The position numbers and the translations under genes are program-made. Positions 34,289 to 42,326 of a stretch of 64,000 nucleotides of DNA are shown one piece after another. A model generated the notes under the pieces. That model was not told where the DNA came from. It was given only the letters and a program-made list of their open reading frames with translations, and ran no database searches. How positions within the stretch are numbered: the stretch's first letter is position 1; each line of letters opens with the position of its first letter. The stretch spans positions 62,001 to 126,000 of the forward strand of contig NZ_JAHTLF010000016.1 in NCBI RefSeq assembly GCF_024614185.1, written 5' to 3'. This DNA comes from Nocardioides carbamazepini (lineage in GTDB: Bacteria; Actinomycetota; Actinomycetes; Propionibacteriales; Nocardioidaceae).

Positions 34289-35563
34289 GTGAACAGCCAT
34301 CGCGGCCGGGGACACGGACACGGCCACGGCCACTCCCATCGGGCGGACCGCGACCCGGAGGACCAGATCCAGGTCGGTACGACGGCCCGGACCGTCCTGC
34401 TGTCCACCCTCGCCCTCGCCCTGATCGGCACGCTGGCCGGGATCGCGATCTGGTGGCCGCCCGGTGACGCGGCCGCCCGCCGCGCCGAGAGCGGCGGTGC
34501 CGCGGCCCAGTTCGCCGCCCCCGGCGTGACCTTCCCGTCCGCCGACGTGGTCGCCGTGGCCGAGCGCTGCTCGGGCCGGACCGGGCTGCCCGACGGGTCC
34601 GGCTGCAGCACCGTCACCGTGCTGGTCGACGGCGAGGACGAGCCGATCCGTCTCGACGTACCCCCGGAGGTCGTCGAGTCCGGGCTCGCGAAGGGCGACC
34701 GTGTCGAGCTGCTCCGCACGCCGGCGCCCGAGGAGGCGCCCGACCAGGGTGCGACGTACTCCTATTTCGCCACCGAGCGCTACGGGACCCTGGTCTGGCT
34801 GGGCGTGCTCTTCGTCGCGGTCGTGCTCGCGGTCGCGCGGTGGCGCGGACTGCTTGGCCTGGTCGGTCTCGCGTTCGGCGGCGCCGTCGTGTGGTGGTGG
34901 ATGCTGCCGGCGCTGCTCGACGGCGCCTCCGGCGTCGGTGTCGCGCTGACCAGCGCATCCGCGATCATGTTCGTCGTCCTCTACACGACACACGGCTTCT
35001 CACTGCGCACGAGCACCGCCCTCGCCGGGACACTGCTCGGCATCGTGCTCACCGCCGGCATCGGCGTGGTCGCCATCGGCGACGCCCGGCTCACCGGCAT
35101 CAGCGACGAGACGGGCGCGATCCTGGCCTCCTTCGGCGCCCTCGACTTCCAGGCGCTGCTCGGCTGCGCCCTCGTCATCGCGGGGCTCGGCGTGCTCAAC
35201 GACGTCACCATCACGCAGGCCTCGGCCGTCTGGGAGCTGCGCGCCGCCACGCCGCACGCCTCGCGCACGGCCGTCTTCACCAGCGCCATGCGGATCGGCC
35301 GCGACCACATCGCCTCGACGATCTACACCATCGTCTTCGCGTACGTCGGTACGGCGCTGATCCTGTTGATGCTGCTGCGCGTCTACGACCGCCCGCTGAT
35401 CGACCTGATCTCGACCGAGCAGCTCGCCGAGGAGGTCATCCGCACGCTGGTCACCTCGATCGGGCTGGTCCTCGCCGTGCCGGTCACCACCGCGATCGCC
35501 GCACTCATCGCCGCCCCGCGGCCGGAGGCCGTGGCGTCACCTGGTGCAGGAATCACCTCTTAA
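34289..35563 (+). CDS. YibE/F-family membrane protein with His-rich N-terminus
   Basis: A 424-residue protein. The N-terminus is RGRGHGHGHGHSH, a metal-binding-like tract, followed by one helix, an extracytoplasmic domain with two Cys (AERCSGRTGLPDGSGC) and six to seven more helices with the YibE/F blocks GLLGLVGLAFGGAVVWWWML, then LNDVTITQASAVWELR and AMRIGRDHIASTIYTIVFAY. The start is GTG 34289. A Zur box is in the divergent promoter region. YibE/F has no established function. The His tract and the site suggest a link to zinc movement. The last codons lie within a large inverted repeat. Confidence 0.88.
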   Translation: MNSHRGRGHGHGHGHSHRADRDPEDQIQVGTTARTVLLSTLALALIGTLAGIAIWWPPGDAAARRAESGGAAAQFAAPGVTFPSADVVAVAERCSGRTGLPDGSGCSTVTVLVDGEDEPIRLDVPPEVVESGLAKGDRVELLRTPAPEEAPDQGATYSYFATERYGTLVWLGVLFVAVVLAVARWRGLLGLVGLAFGGAVVWWWMLPALLDGASGVGVALTSASAIMFVVLYTTHGFSLRTSTALAGTLLGIVLTAGIGVVAIGDARLTGISDETGAILASFGALDFQALLGCALVIAGLGVLNDVTITQASAVWELRAATPHASRTAVFTSAMRIGRDHIASTIYTIVFAYVGTALILLMLLRVYDRPLIDLISTEQLAEEVIRTLVTSIGLVLAVPVTTAIAALIAAPRPEAVASPGAGITS

Positions 35564-35640
35564 GTGGCGATTCCCGCGCCTACTGACCGTTGCAACGGTC
35601 AGTAAGCGCCAGTTTCGCCACTGAGGAGGCGATTCCTGCA
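35545..35640. terminator. 96-bp imperfect inverted repeat between convergent genes
   Basis: Two 48-base arms mirror each other around 35592/35593. The outer TGCAGGAATC pairs with GATTCCTGCA, the middle AGTGGCGA with TCGCCACT, and the inner 24 bp (TACTGACCGT plus its mirror) form a perfect palindrome. Only about eight positions mismatch. It begins inside the last codons of the YibE/F gene and ends 13 bases from the EccC stop, so it can act as a terminator in both directions. It is much longer than a normal terminator and may be a mobile palindromic element. Confidence 0.7.
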
Positions 35641-35652
35641 GCCGCCATGCGC

Positions 35653-38600
35653 TCACAGTGACGGATCGGTCCAGGCCAGCTGGACGACCTCCGCGCCGCG
35701 GTCGCGGGTGAGCATCTTGCCGCGACCCGGCTGGGCCGGACCCGGCCGGAGGTTGCCGATCAGCGCGCCCTCGTCACGACTGCCCGCCAGCAGGATGCCC
35801 GGCATGGCCAGGTCCCGCATGGTCTGGATGACCGGCTCGTAGAGCGCCCGCGACGCACCGCCGGAGCGGCGGGCGACCGCGATGTGCAGACCGACGTCGC
35901 GGGCCTGGGCCATCAACGGCTGCAGGAGGGCGACCGGCGAGCTCTGCTGGGTCGCGACGAGGTCGTAGTCGTCGACCACGACGAACACCTCGGCCCCGGT
36001 CCACCACGACCGGTTGCGCAGCTGCTCGGGCGTGACGTCCGGTCCCGGGATCCGGTTCTGGAGGTACGTCGCCAGGTCGTTGAGCGCGGGCTGTGCCTGG
36101 GTCGCGGAGGTGAGGTAGTTGAGGAGGTACTCCTCGGGGACCTCGCCCAGCAGCGAGCGACGGTAGTCGACGAGGACGATCTGGGCCTCGGCCGGGGTCC
36201 GCGTGCGCATGATCTCCTGGCAGTAGGTGCGCAGCAGGTTGGTCTTGCCCGACTTGCCGTCCCCGAAGAGCAGCAGGTGCGGCTCGGCGTCGACGTCGAG
36301 CGCGACCGGGGCCAGCTCCTTCTCGTTGACGGCCAGGAGCACCTGCCGCTGCGCCCGGCCGTTGTCGGTGCCCGACTGCGCGCGCACCTCGTCGAGGGTG
36401 ATCCGGTCGGGCAGCAGACGCAGCTTCGGTCCGGCCGGTCCGCGCCAGGCTGCGGTGACCGCGGCGATCAGGGCGTCCACGCCGTCGCCGAGGGTCTCGG
36501 CCACCCCGTCGCCGTCGGTGCGGGGGAGCGCGCCGAGGAAGTGGAGCTTGCCGGGCACCAGGCCGCGGCCGGGCCGGTTGCCCGGCACCAGCGCCGCCAC
36601 CTTGCGGTCGATCTCGGAGTCGATCGGGTCGCCGAGCCGCAGCTCGAGGCGGGTGCCGAGCAGGTCGCGCATGGCCGCGCGGAAGTCGGGCCAGCGGGTC
36701 GACGCGGTGACGATGTGGAGGCCGAAGGTCAGGCCGCGCCCGGCCAGCTGCTGGATCTCCAGCTCGAGGTCGTCGAAGTCGGAGCGCAGCGTGCCCCAGC
36801 CGTCGATGACCAGGAAGACGTCGCCGTACCCGTCGTCCGCGCGGCCCTGGGCGCGGCGGCTGCGATAGGTCTCGATCGAGTCGATGCCCTGGCTGCGGAA
36901 GTAGCGCTCACGGCGGTCGACGATGCCCTTGACCTCGGCGACGATCCGGCGCACGACCTCCGGCTCGGAGCGCGAGCCGACGCCGGCGACGTGGGGCAGC
37001 GCGACCAGCGGCGCGAACGTGCCGCCACCGAAGTCGAGGACGTAGAACTGCGACTCCAGCGGGGTCGTGGTCAGCGACAGGCTGGTCACGATCGTGCGCA
37101 GCAGCGTGCTCTTGCCGCTGCGCGGACCGCCGACGACAGCGACGTGGCCGGCCGCGCCGCTCAGGCTGATCGTGAGCGTGTCGCGTCGCTGCTCGCGCGG
37201 CCGGTCCACGGTGCCGAGCGGCACCGTCAGGCCACCGACGCCGCGCCACTGCAGCGAGACCAGGCCGAGCTCCGGGTGCGGCGCGAGGTCCGGCATCAGC
37301 TGGTCCAGGGTGTCCGGCCGGTCCAACGGCGGCAGCCACACCTGGTGCGCGGCCTGGCCGCGCCCGTCCATCCGGGCGACCGCGATGTCCAGCAGCGACG
37401 CGGTGCCCTCGACGGCTGACGGCGTCGCGGAGACATCCGGGTCCTCCTGCTCCGGCTCGTCGAAGGTCTGCACCTCGGAGATCGTGAACGGCAGGATGCC
37501 GCGCACCTTGCCGCCGCTGTCGCGCACGACCCGGCGCCGGCTGGTCTCCGGCGGCCCGGACACGTACGCCGCCTTGAACCGCGTCATCGTCGTCGGATCG
37601 GGCTTGAGGTAGCCGAGGCCCGGCACCGCCGGCAGCTCGTAGGCGTCCGGCACGCCGAGCACGGCCCGCGACTCCTGGGCGCTGAACGTGCGCAGTCCGA
37701 TCCGGTACGACAGGTGCGACTCGAGGCCGCGCAGCCGGCCCTCCTCCAGGCGCTGTGAGGCCAGCAGCAGGTGCAGTCCGAGCGAGCGACCGAGCCGGCC
37801 GATCGCGACGAAGAGGTCGATGAACTCCGGCTTGGCCGACAGCATCTCCGAGAACTCGTCGACCACGAGGAAGAGCGAGGGCAGCGGCGTCAGCGCGGCG
37901 GCGGCCGGATCGCCCGACGTACGGGCCTTCTCGTAGTCGCGGATCGACGCGAAGTTGCCGGCCTCGCGCAGCAGCTCCTGCCGGCGCACCATCTCGCCCG
38001 ACAGGGCGTCCTGCATGCGGTCGACGAGCGTCAGCTCCTGGGCCAGGTTGGTGATCACCGCCGAGACGTGGGGCATCTCGGCCATGCCGGCGAAGGTCGC
38101 GCCGCCCTTGAAGTCGACCAGCACCATGTTGAGCTGCTCGGGGGAGTGGGTCATCGCCAGGCCGAGGACGAGGGTGCGCAGGAACTCCGACTTGCCCGAG
38201 CCGGTCGCGCCGATCACCAGGCCGTGCGGGCCCATGCCCTGCTGGGCGGACTCCTTGATGTCGAGGTGGATCGGGCCGGCCGTGTCGCCGACGCCGATCG
38301 GGACCCGCAGCCGGTCGCGGGCGGGTCGCGCCCGCCAGGCGGTGCCGGGGTCGAAGGTGTGGACGTCGCCGAGGCCGATCAGGTCCATGAAGTCGGTGGG
38401 GCCGGTGAGGTCGGCCGCGGCCTCCTCGCCGACCGCCGCGCCGGCGCTCGGGGTGTACAGCGGCGTCAGCCGCCGGGCCAGGGCCTCGGCGCTGGCGGCT
38501 CCGCACTGGTCCGCCTTGGCGCGCACCGGCTCGGTGCGCAGACGTACGGCGACCAGGGGCACCGTCTCCGGAGCCTGGCCCGGTGCTGCCGAGCGCGCGG

Positions 38601-39828
38601 GCTGGTCCTCGATCTCGAGGCGGAGGGCCGTCGGGCTGTCGAGCTCGCCCCAGCGGGCGGGCAGGTCGATCACGGTGACGCCGTGCAGGCCGTCGGACGG
38701 GACGAGGTGGTTGCCGGGAGGCAGCTCGGCGCCGTCGGTGACCAGGATGATGTGGGGGATCGCCGGCCGCTCGTCGGCGCCGAACCGGGGCCGCTCGGTC
38801 AGGTCCGGCGGCAGCATCGTGGCGAGGTCGCTGAGCGAGGTCGTCACCATGCGGGCCGGCCCGACCGCGTCGTTCTGGTGCTGGCTGTGTGCATGGGGCA
38901 GCCACTTCACCCAGTCCCAGTGGGCCAGCGTCGTCTCGTCGGCGAGGACCGCGACCTGCAGGTTCTCCGGCGACTGGAAGGTCGCCGCCGAGCAGAGCAG
39001 CGCCCGCGCCAGGGAGCGCGCCTCCTCCTCGTCGCCGCAGACCTCGATCCGGTCGAACGCACGCAGGTCGATCGACGCCGGCAGGTCCGGCTGCAGGCGG
39101 TGGACGACGAGCAGCCGGTGCAGCGCCGACGCCGACGCCGGGTCGACCTCGTCGATGGGCGCGCTCTCCGGCGGCAGGAGCTCGAGGGCCAGCGGCTGCG
39201 CGCACACGCCGTACCGCACCTGGAGGAAGGCGGGGTCCGTCGACGACCGCTCCCACACCCGGGTCCGGTCCTCGGCGAGGGACGGCAGGGCGGTCGGCGC
39301 CGGGTGCATCCAGGTGAGCGCCCGGCGCTGCTGGTCGGCGGCCTCACGGGCGACCTTGCGGACCGTGGCGAGGTAGCGGAGGTACTCCGTGCGCGAGCCG
39401 GTGACCTGCTGCTGTCGCTGCTTCCGCTGCCGGTCGATCTGGACGACGATGAACCCGAGGGTCGCGAAGAGGAACATGCCGGCCGCGATGAACCGCAGCG
39501 CCTGGTTGCCGCCCGCACCGCCGAGGCCGGCGACGAGCACGATCGAGCCGAGGCTGCCGAGCATCGGGATGGCGTTCATCGCCACGCCCGCGGCGCCCTC
39601 GCTCGGCTGGAGCTGCGGCGGCGGCTGCAGCTGGAGCTGGCCGCTGGGCAGGTCGGGGCGCTCGCCGCGGTTGCCGCGCTGGGTCAGGCTGCCGGGAGCG
39701 GCGGGCGGAGGTGCGACACGGCGGCCCGGAGGCCCGCCCGGTGCGCCCGGAGGCAGGGCGCCCGGCGCACCGCCCGGCGTACCCCGGTGCATGCCCGGTC
39801 CGCCGCCTGGAGTGATCCCCACCGTCAC
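35653..39828 (-). CDS. eccC: Type VII secretion ATPase EccC (three FtsK/SpoIIIE domains)
   Basis: A 1391-residue motor protein. A Pro/Gly-rich N-terminus (1-85) is followed by two helices (about 85-135), a DUF-type region, then three FtsK-like ATPase domains with Walker A at about 538 (GATGSGKSEFL), 899 (GGPRSGKSTLL) and 1187 (GDGKSGKTNLL). Walker B elements are FLVVDEFSEM, FLVIDGWGTL and FVVVDDYDLV, so only the first keeps the Asp-Glu pair. It is a fused EccCa-EccCb. The start is GTG 39828. It is divergent from the rest of the locus across a 174-bp gap. It recognises Esx C-termini and powers export. Confidence 0.96.
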   Translation of the reverse strand: MTVGITPGGGPGMHRGTPGGAPGALPPGAPGGPPGRRVAPPPAAPGSLTQRGNRGERPDLPSGQLQLQPPPQLQPSEGAAGVAMNAIPMLGSLGSIVLVAGLGGAGGNQALRFIAAGMFLFATLGFIVVQIDRQRKQRQQQVTGSRTEYLRYLATVRKVAREAADQQRRALTWMHPAPTALPSLAEDRTRVWERSSTDPAFLQVRYGVCAQPLALELLPPESAPIDEVDPASASALHRLLVVHRLQPDLPASIDLRAFDRIEVCGDEEEARSLARALLCSAATFQSPENLQVAVLADETTLAHWDWVKWLPHAHSQHQNDAVGPARMVTTSLSDLATMLPPDLTERPRFGADERPAIPHIILVTDGAELPPGNHLVPSDGLHGVTVIDLPARWGELDSPTALRLEIEDQPARSAAPGQAPETVPLVAVRLRTEPVRAKADQCGAASAEALARRLTPLYTPSAGAAVGEEAAADLTGPTDFMDLIGLGDVHTFDPGTAWRARPARDRLRVPIGVGDTAGPIHLDIKESAQQGMGPHGLVIGATGSGKSEFLRTLVLGLAMTHSPEQLNMVLVDFKGGATFAGMAEMPHVSAVITNLAQELTLVDRMQDALSGEMVRRQELLREAGNFASIRDYEKARTSGDPAAAALTPLPSLFLVVDEFSEMLSAKPEFIDLFVAIGRLGRSLGLHLLLASQRLEEGRLRGLESHLSYRIGLRTFSAQESRAVLGVPDAYELPAVPGLGYLKPDPTTMTRFKAAYVSGPPETSRRRVVRDSGGKVRGILPFTISEVQTFDEPEQEDPDVSATPSAVEGTASLLDIAVARMDGRGQAAHQVWLPPLDRPDTLDQLMPDLAPHPELGLVSLQWRGVGGLTVPLGTVDRPREQRRDTLTISLSGAAGHVAVVGGPRSGKSTLLRTIVTSLSLTTTPLESQFYVLDFGGGTFAPLVALPHVAGVGSRSEPEVVRRIVAEVKGIVDRRERYFRSQGIDSIETYRSRRAQGRADDGYGDVFLVIDGWGTLRSDFDDLELEIQQLAGRGLTFGLHIVTASTRWPDFRAAMRDLLGTRLELRLGDPIDSEIDRKVAALVPGNRPGRGLVPGKLHFLGALPRTDGDGVAETLGDGVDALIAAVTAAWRGPAGPKLRLLPDRITLDEVRAQSGTDNGRAQRQVLLAVNEKELAPVALDVDAEPHLLLFGDGKSGKTNLLRTYCQEIMRTRTPAEAQIVLVDYRRSLLGEVPEEYLLNYLTSATQAQPALNDLATYLQNRIPGPDVTPEQLRNRSWWTGAEVFVVVDDYDLVATQQSSPVALLQPLMAQARDVGLHIAVARRSGGASRALYEPVIQTMRDLAMPGILLAGSRDEGALIGNLRPGPAQPGRGKMLTRDRGAEVVQLAWTDPSL

Positions 39829-40002
39829 GCTGTCGTCCCCTGTCGTCCGCTGTGCCGCGGTCCGTTCATGCGACCCGCCCGATGATAGGACCCGGCCGGG
39901 TCAGGGTAAGCAGCCTCGGAACGCACGGGAAAGAGGACTACCCTGCGAGCCGGGCCGTGAACCTCGGTCCGGTACGAACACCGATCTCGGGAGGCTGCAA
40001 CG

Positions 40003-41400
40003 GTGAACGGGACGTCCCGCCCTCCGGCGCCGGGCACGGTCACCGCGGTGAGCGTGCACGGACCGCGGGGCGTGCTCGACCTGACCGTGCCGGTCGACGC
40101 GACGCTCGAGGACGTCTCGCGGACCTACTCCGCCGAGGCCGGCCTGCCGGTCGTGCTGCCGCTGGTGACCCGGTCCGGGGAGCCGCTCCAGCCCAGTGCC
40201 GTCGTCGGTGCCGTGGGCCTGGTCGCGGGATCCGTCGTGGTCGCGGTGGATCCGTCGTCGCGTCCGGCGCCGCCGCGCAGCCGGTTCCGCCCGGGCGACG
40301 CGGGCGACACCGTGCTCGCCGCGGGCCGGGCGTCGGGGCTGTGGTTCGCGCTCGCCGTCGGCGTCGCCGTCGTCGCCGGGTGGTGCGCCGCCCACCTGCC
40401 GGCCGAGGACCGCTGGCCGGTCGTGGCGGTCCTCCTCGCCGCGGCCGTCGTCGGCAGCCTGCCGATCGGCGTCCTGCGCTCCCAGCGCGCGCTCGCCGCC
40501 CCGGCGTTCGCCGCCGCGGCGGGGCTCGCGCTCGCCTGGGACCCGCTGCCGGAGCGGTTGCCGACCGTCTGCGGCGTCGCGGCCCTCTGCGCCGCCGTCA
40601 CCGCGGGCGTGGGCCGGGCGCTCGCCGCTCCCGAGGACCCCGCGATCGACGGGCTCCGGGTCTGGATCGTGGTCGGGTCCGGCTGGTTCGCCGTCGCCGG
40701 TCTCGGTGCCCTGACCGGCGTCGCGCCGCAGGTCGTGTGGGCGGTGCTCTTCCTGGCCGCCGTGTTGGCCGCCCGGTTCGTGCCGGAGCTCGCGGTCGAC
40801 GTACCCGACCAGTATCTCCTCGACCTCGAGCGCCTCGCCGTCACCGCGTGGTCGGCCCGCGAGCGGCCCACGGGGCGCCGCGGCCGGATCGTCGTGCCGG
40901 AGCAGGCCGTCCAGGTCGTCGCGGCCCGCGGGGCCCGGCTCGTGACGGCCGCCGCGACCGCGGTCCTCGTCGTTGTCCTCATCACCACCCCCCTGCTGCT
41001 CGCCACCGCCCACCTGCCGCTGGACAGCACCGGCGCCCGCTGCCTGGTCGGGTTCGGCGGCGCGGCCCTGCTCTTCGCCGCCCGCAGCTACCGCCATGCC
41101 GCGGCGAGCCGGTTGCTGCGCCTGGCCGGCGTGGTCGCGCTGGCCGCCCTGGCCGTCGTGATCCTGGGCCTCGCGCCGGGAGCCGGGGCTCCGGTCGCCG
41201 CGCCGGGGGCGGTCGCCGCGGTCGCCGTCGCCCTGGCCGGGATCCTCGTCCTGGCGGCGGTTCTGGTGGGTCGTGGCTGGCGGTCGGCGTGGTGGTCGCG
41301 GCGGGCCGAGATCGGCGAGGCGGTCTGTGGCGCGTTCGCCGTCGGGGCCCTCGTGGTGGCCGTCGGGTTCTTCCGCTATCTGTGGGAAGTCACCGGTTGA
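40003..41400 (+). CDS. EccD-like membrane protein with YukD/EsaB ubiquitin-like domain
   Basis: A 465-residue protein. Residues about 14-88 form a YukD-type ubiquitin fold (TAVSVHGPRGVLDLTVPVDA, then TLEDVSRTY). About eleven helices follow, as in EccD of type VII systems. It is a second, diverged EccD: the better match is the gene at 42327. It starts at GTG 40003, directly opposite EccC, and is followed by a short stem-loop and the Esx genes. It is probably part of the membrane channel. Confidence 0.82.
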   Translation: MNGTSRPPAPGTVTAVSVHGPRGVLDLTVPVDATLEDVSRTYSAEAGLPVVLPLVTRSGEPLQPSAVVGAVGLVAGSVVVAVDPSSRPAPPRSRFRPGDAGDTVLAAGRASGLWFALAVGVAVVAGWCAAHLPAEDRWPVVAVLLAAAVVGSLPIGVLRSQRALAAPAFAAAAGLALAWDPLPERLPTVCGVAALCAAVTAGVGRALAAPEDPAIDGLRVWIVVGSGWFAVAGLGALTGVAPQVVWAVLFLAAVLAARFVPELAVDVPDQYLLDLERLAVTAWSARERPTGRRGRIVVPEQAVQVVAARGARLVTAAATAVLVVVLITTPLLLATAHLPLDSTGARCLVGFGGAALLFAARSYRHAAASRLLRLAGVVALAALAVVILGLAPGAGAPVAAPGAVAAVAVALAGILVLAAVLVGRGWRSAWWSRRAEIGEAVCGAFAVGALVVAVGFFRYLWEVTG

Positions 41401-41407
41401 TGTTTAG

Positions 41408-41425
41408 CCCCTCGCGGACGAGGGG
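41408..41425 (+). terminator. Short stem-loop after the first EccD-like gene
   Basis: CCCCTCG at 41408-41414 pairs with CGAGGGG at 41419-41425 around a CGGA loop, eight bases after the stop codon. It may weaken read-through into the Esx genes and separate their strong expression from that of the channel gene. Confidence 0.5.
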
Positions 41426-41532
41426 TAGCACCTCACGCGTCGGCTCTTTGGCAGCACTCGGGAGCCAGATCGAGGAAACCGAAATGCACGGGGCGGGTCT
41501 CACCGCCCGCCAACCAGCACCAAGGAGCAGAC

Positions 41533-41850
41533 ATGGCAGTCGAGTTCGGACACGCAGAGGGCGCCCTCGGGAAGGTCGCCGATCTGGTCATCAACGCCAA
41601 GCAGGACCTCGGCAAGCAGGCCCAGACCATGGAGGGGCAGCTCGAGAGCATGCGTCAGGAGTGGGTCGGCACCGCCGGCCTCTCGTTCGACAACCTCAAG
41701 ACCGCGTGGCTCGAGAAGCACAAGGTCGTCACCACGGCCCTGGACCGCTTCCACGCGTCCCTGACCGAGACCGAGAAGGACAACGTCGCCGTCGACGAGC
41801 AGGCCGGCTCGGAGATGGTCAACCTCCTCAACCGCCTCGGCCAGCAGTAG
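41533..41850 (+). CDS. WXG100-family Esx protein (EsxA-like)
   Basis: A 105-residue all-helical protein with two helices joined by Trp44-Val-Gly46 (QEWVGTAGLSF), the WxG turn. Its length is close to the 100-residue norm. AAGGAG lies at a good distance before the ATG. It forms a pair with the next gene and should be secreted as a heterodimer through EccC. The YxxxD/E export motif is absent here, so its partner probably carries the signal. Confidence 0.92.
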   Translation: MAVEFGHAEGALGKVADLVINAKQDLGKQAQTMEGQLESMRQEWVGTAGLSFDNLKTAWLEKHKVVTTALDRFHASLTETEKDNVAVDEQAGSEMVNLLNRLGQQ

Positions 41851-41887
41851 TCCCCGCCCCCGAAACCACGAACTCCAGGAGAGAACC

Positions 41888-42202
41888 ATGACCGGACCTG
41901 ACTTCGGCTCCCTCGACGGCCTGCGCGTCAAGCACGCCTCCCTCGAGGCCGCGGCCCACAACATGTACGAGACCGCCAAGGCCATGAACGCCCGCCTCGA
42001 CCAGCTCGAGAGCGACGCCCAGCCCTACGTGAGCACCTGGGCGCCCGACAGCGAGCAGCGCCTCAGCTACGACCAGGCCAAGTCCGCCTGGGACTGGGCG
42101 ATGAAGGAGCTGCTCGACCTGCTGGACGGCGTCTCGAAGACCACCTACCAGTCCAACTCGGAGTACATCCAGGCCGACAAGCGCGGCGCCGGCCGGTTCT
42201 GA
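41888..42202 (+). CDS. WXG100-like Esx protein (EsxB-like, with YxxxD tail)
   Basis: A 104-residue helical hairpin protein. Trp51 in the turn is followed by Ala-Pro (STWAPDS), so the Gly of WxG is replaced. The C-terminus has the export motif Tyr-x-x-x-Asp in SEYIQADKRG. AGGAG precedes the ATG. It is the partner of the preceding Esx protein and the likely carrier of the EccC recognition signal. Confidence 0.88.
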   Translation: MTGPDFGSLDGLRVKHASLEAAAHNMYETAKAMNARLDQLESDAQPYVSTWAPDSEQRLSYDQAKSAWDWAMKELLDLLDGVSKTTYQSNSEYIQADKRGAGRF

Positions 42203-42230
42203 TCCAGGCTGATCCGGTCGCACGCGCGAC

Positions 42231-42260
42231 GAAGGGACCGACCGCGTGGTCGGTCCCTTC
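42231..42260 (+). terminator. Strong hairpin after the Esx gene pair
   Basis: GAAGGGACCGACC pairs perfectly with GGTCGGTCCCTTC around a GCGT loop, 28 bases after the second Esx stop. The 13-bp stem suits a terminator, although no T run follows. It would let the small Esx mRNA be expressed apart from eccD-eccB-mycP. Confidence 0.75.
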
Positions 42261-42326
42261 GCTGCTGTGCGGGTACGTTGCCGACACTAGGATCCGGAGC
42301 TCGGGCTCTCGGGAAGGGTTGAGCAG

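Noticed and set aside
35884..39885. Long plus-strand frames opposite eccC (511 and 704 codons)
   Set aside because: They are antisense shadows of a high-GC gene, with Arg/Gly/Asp-rich content and no recognisable domain.
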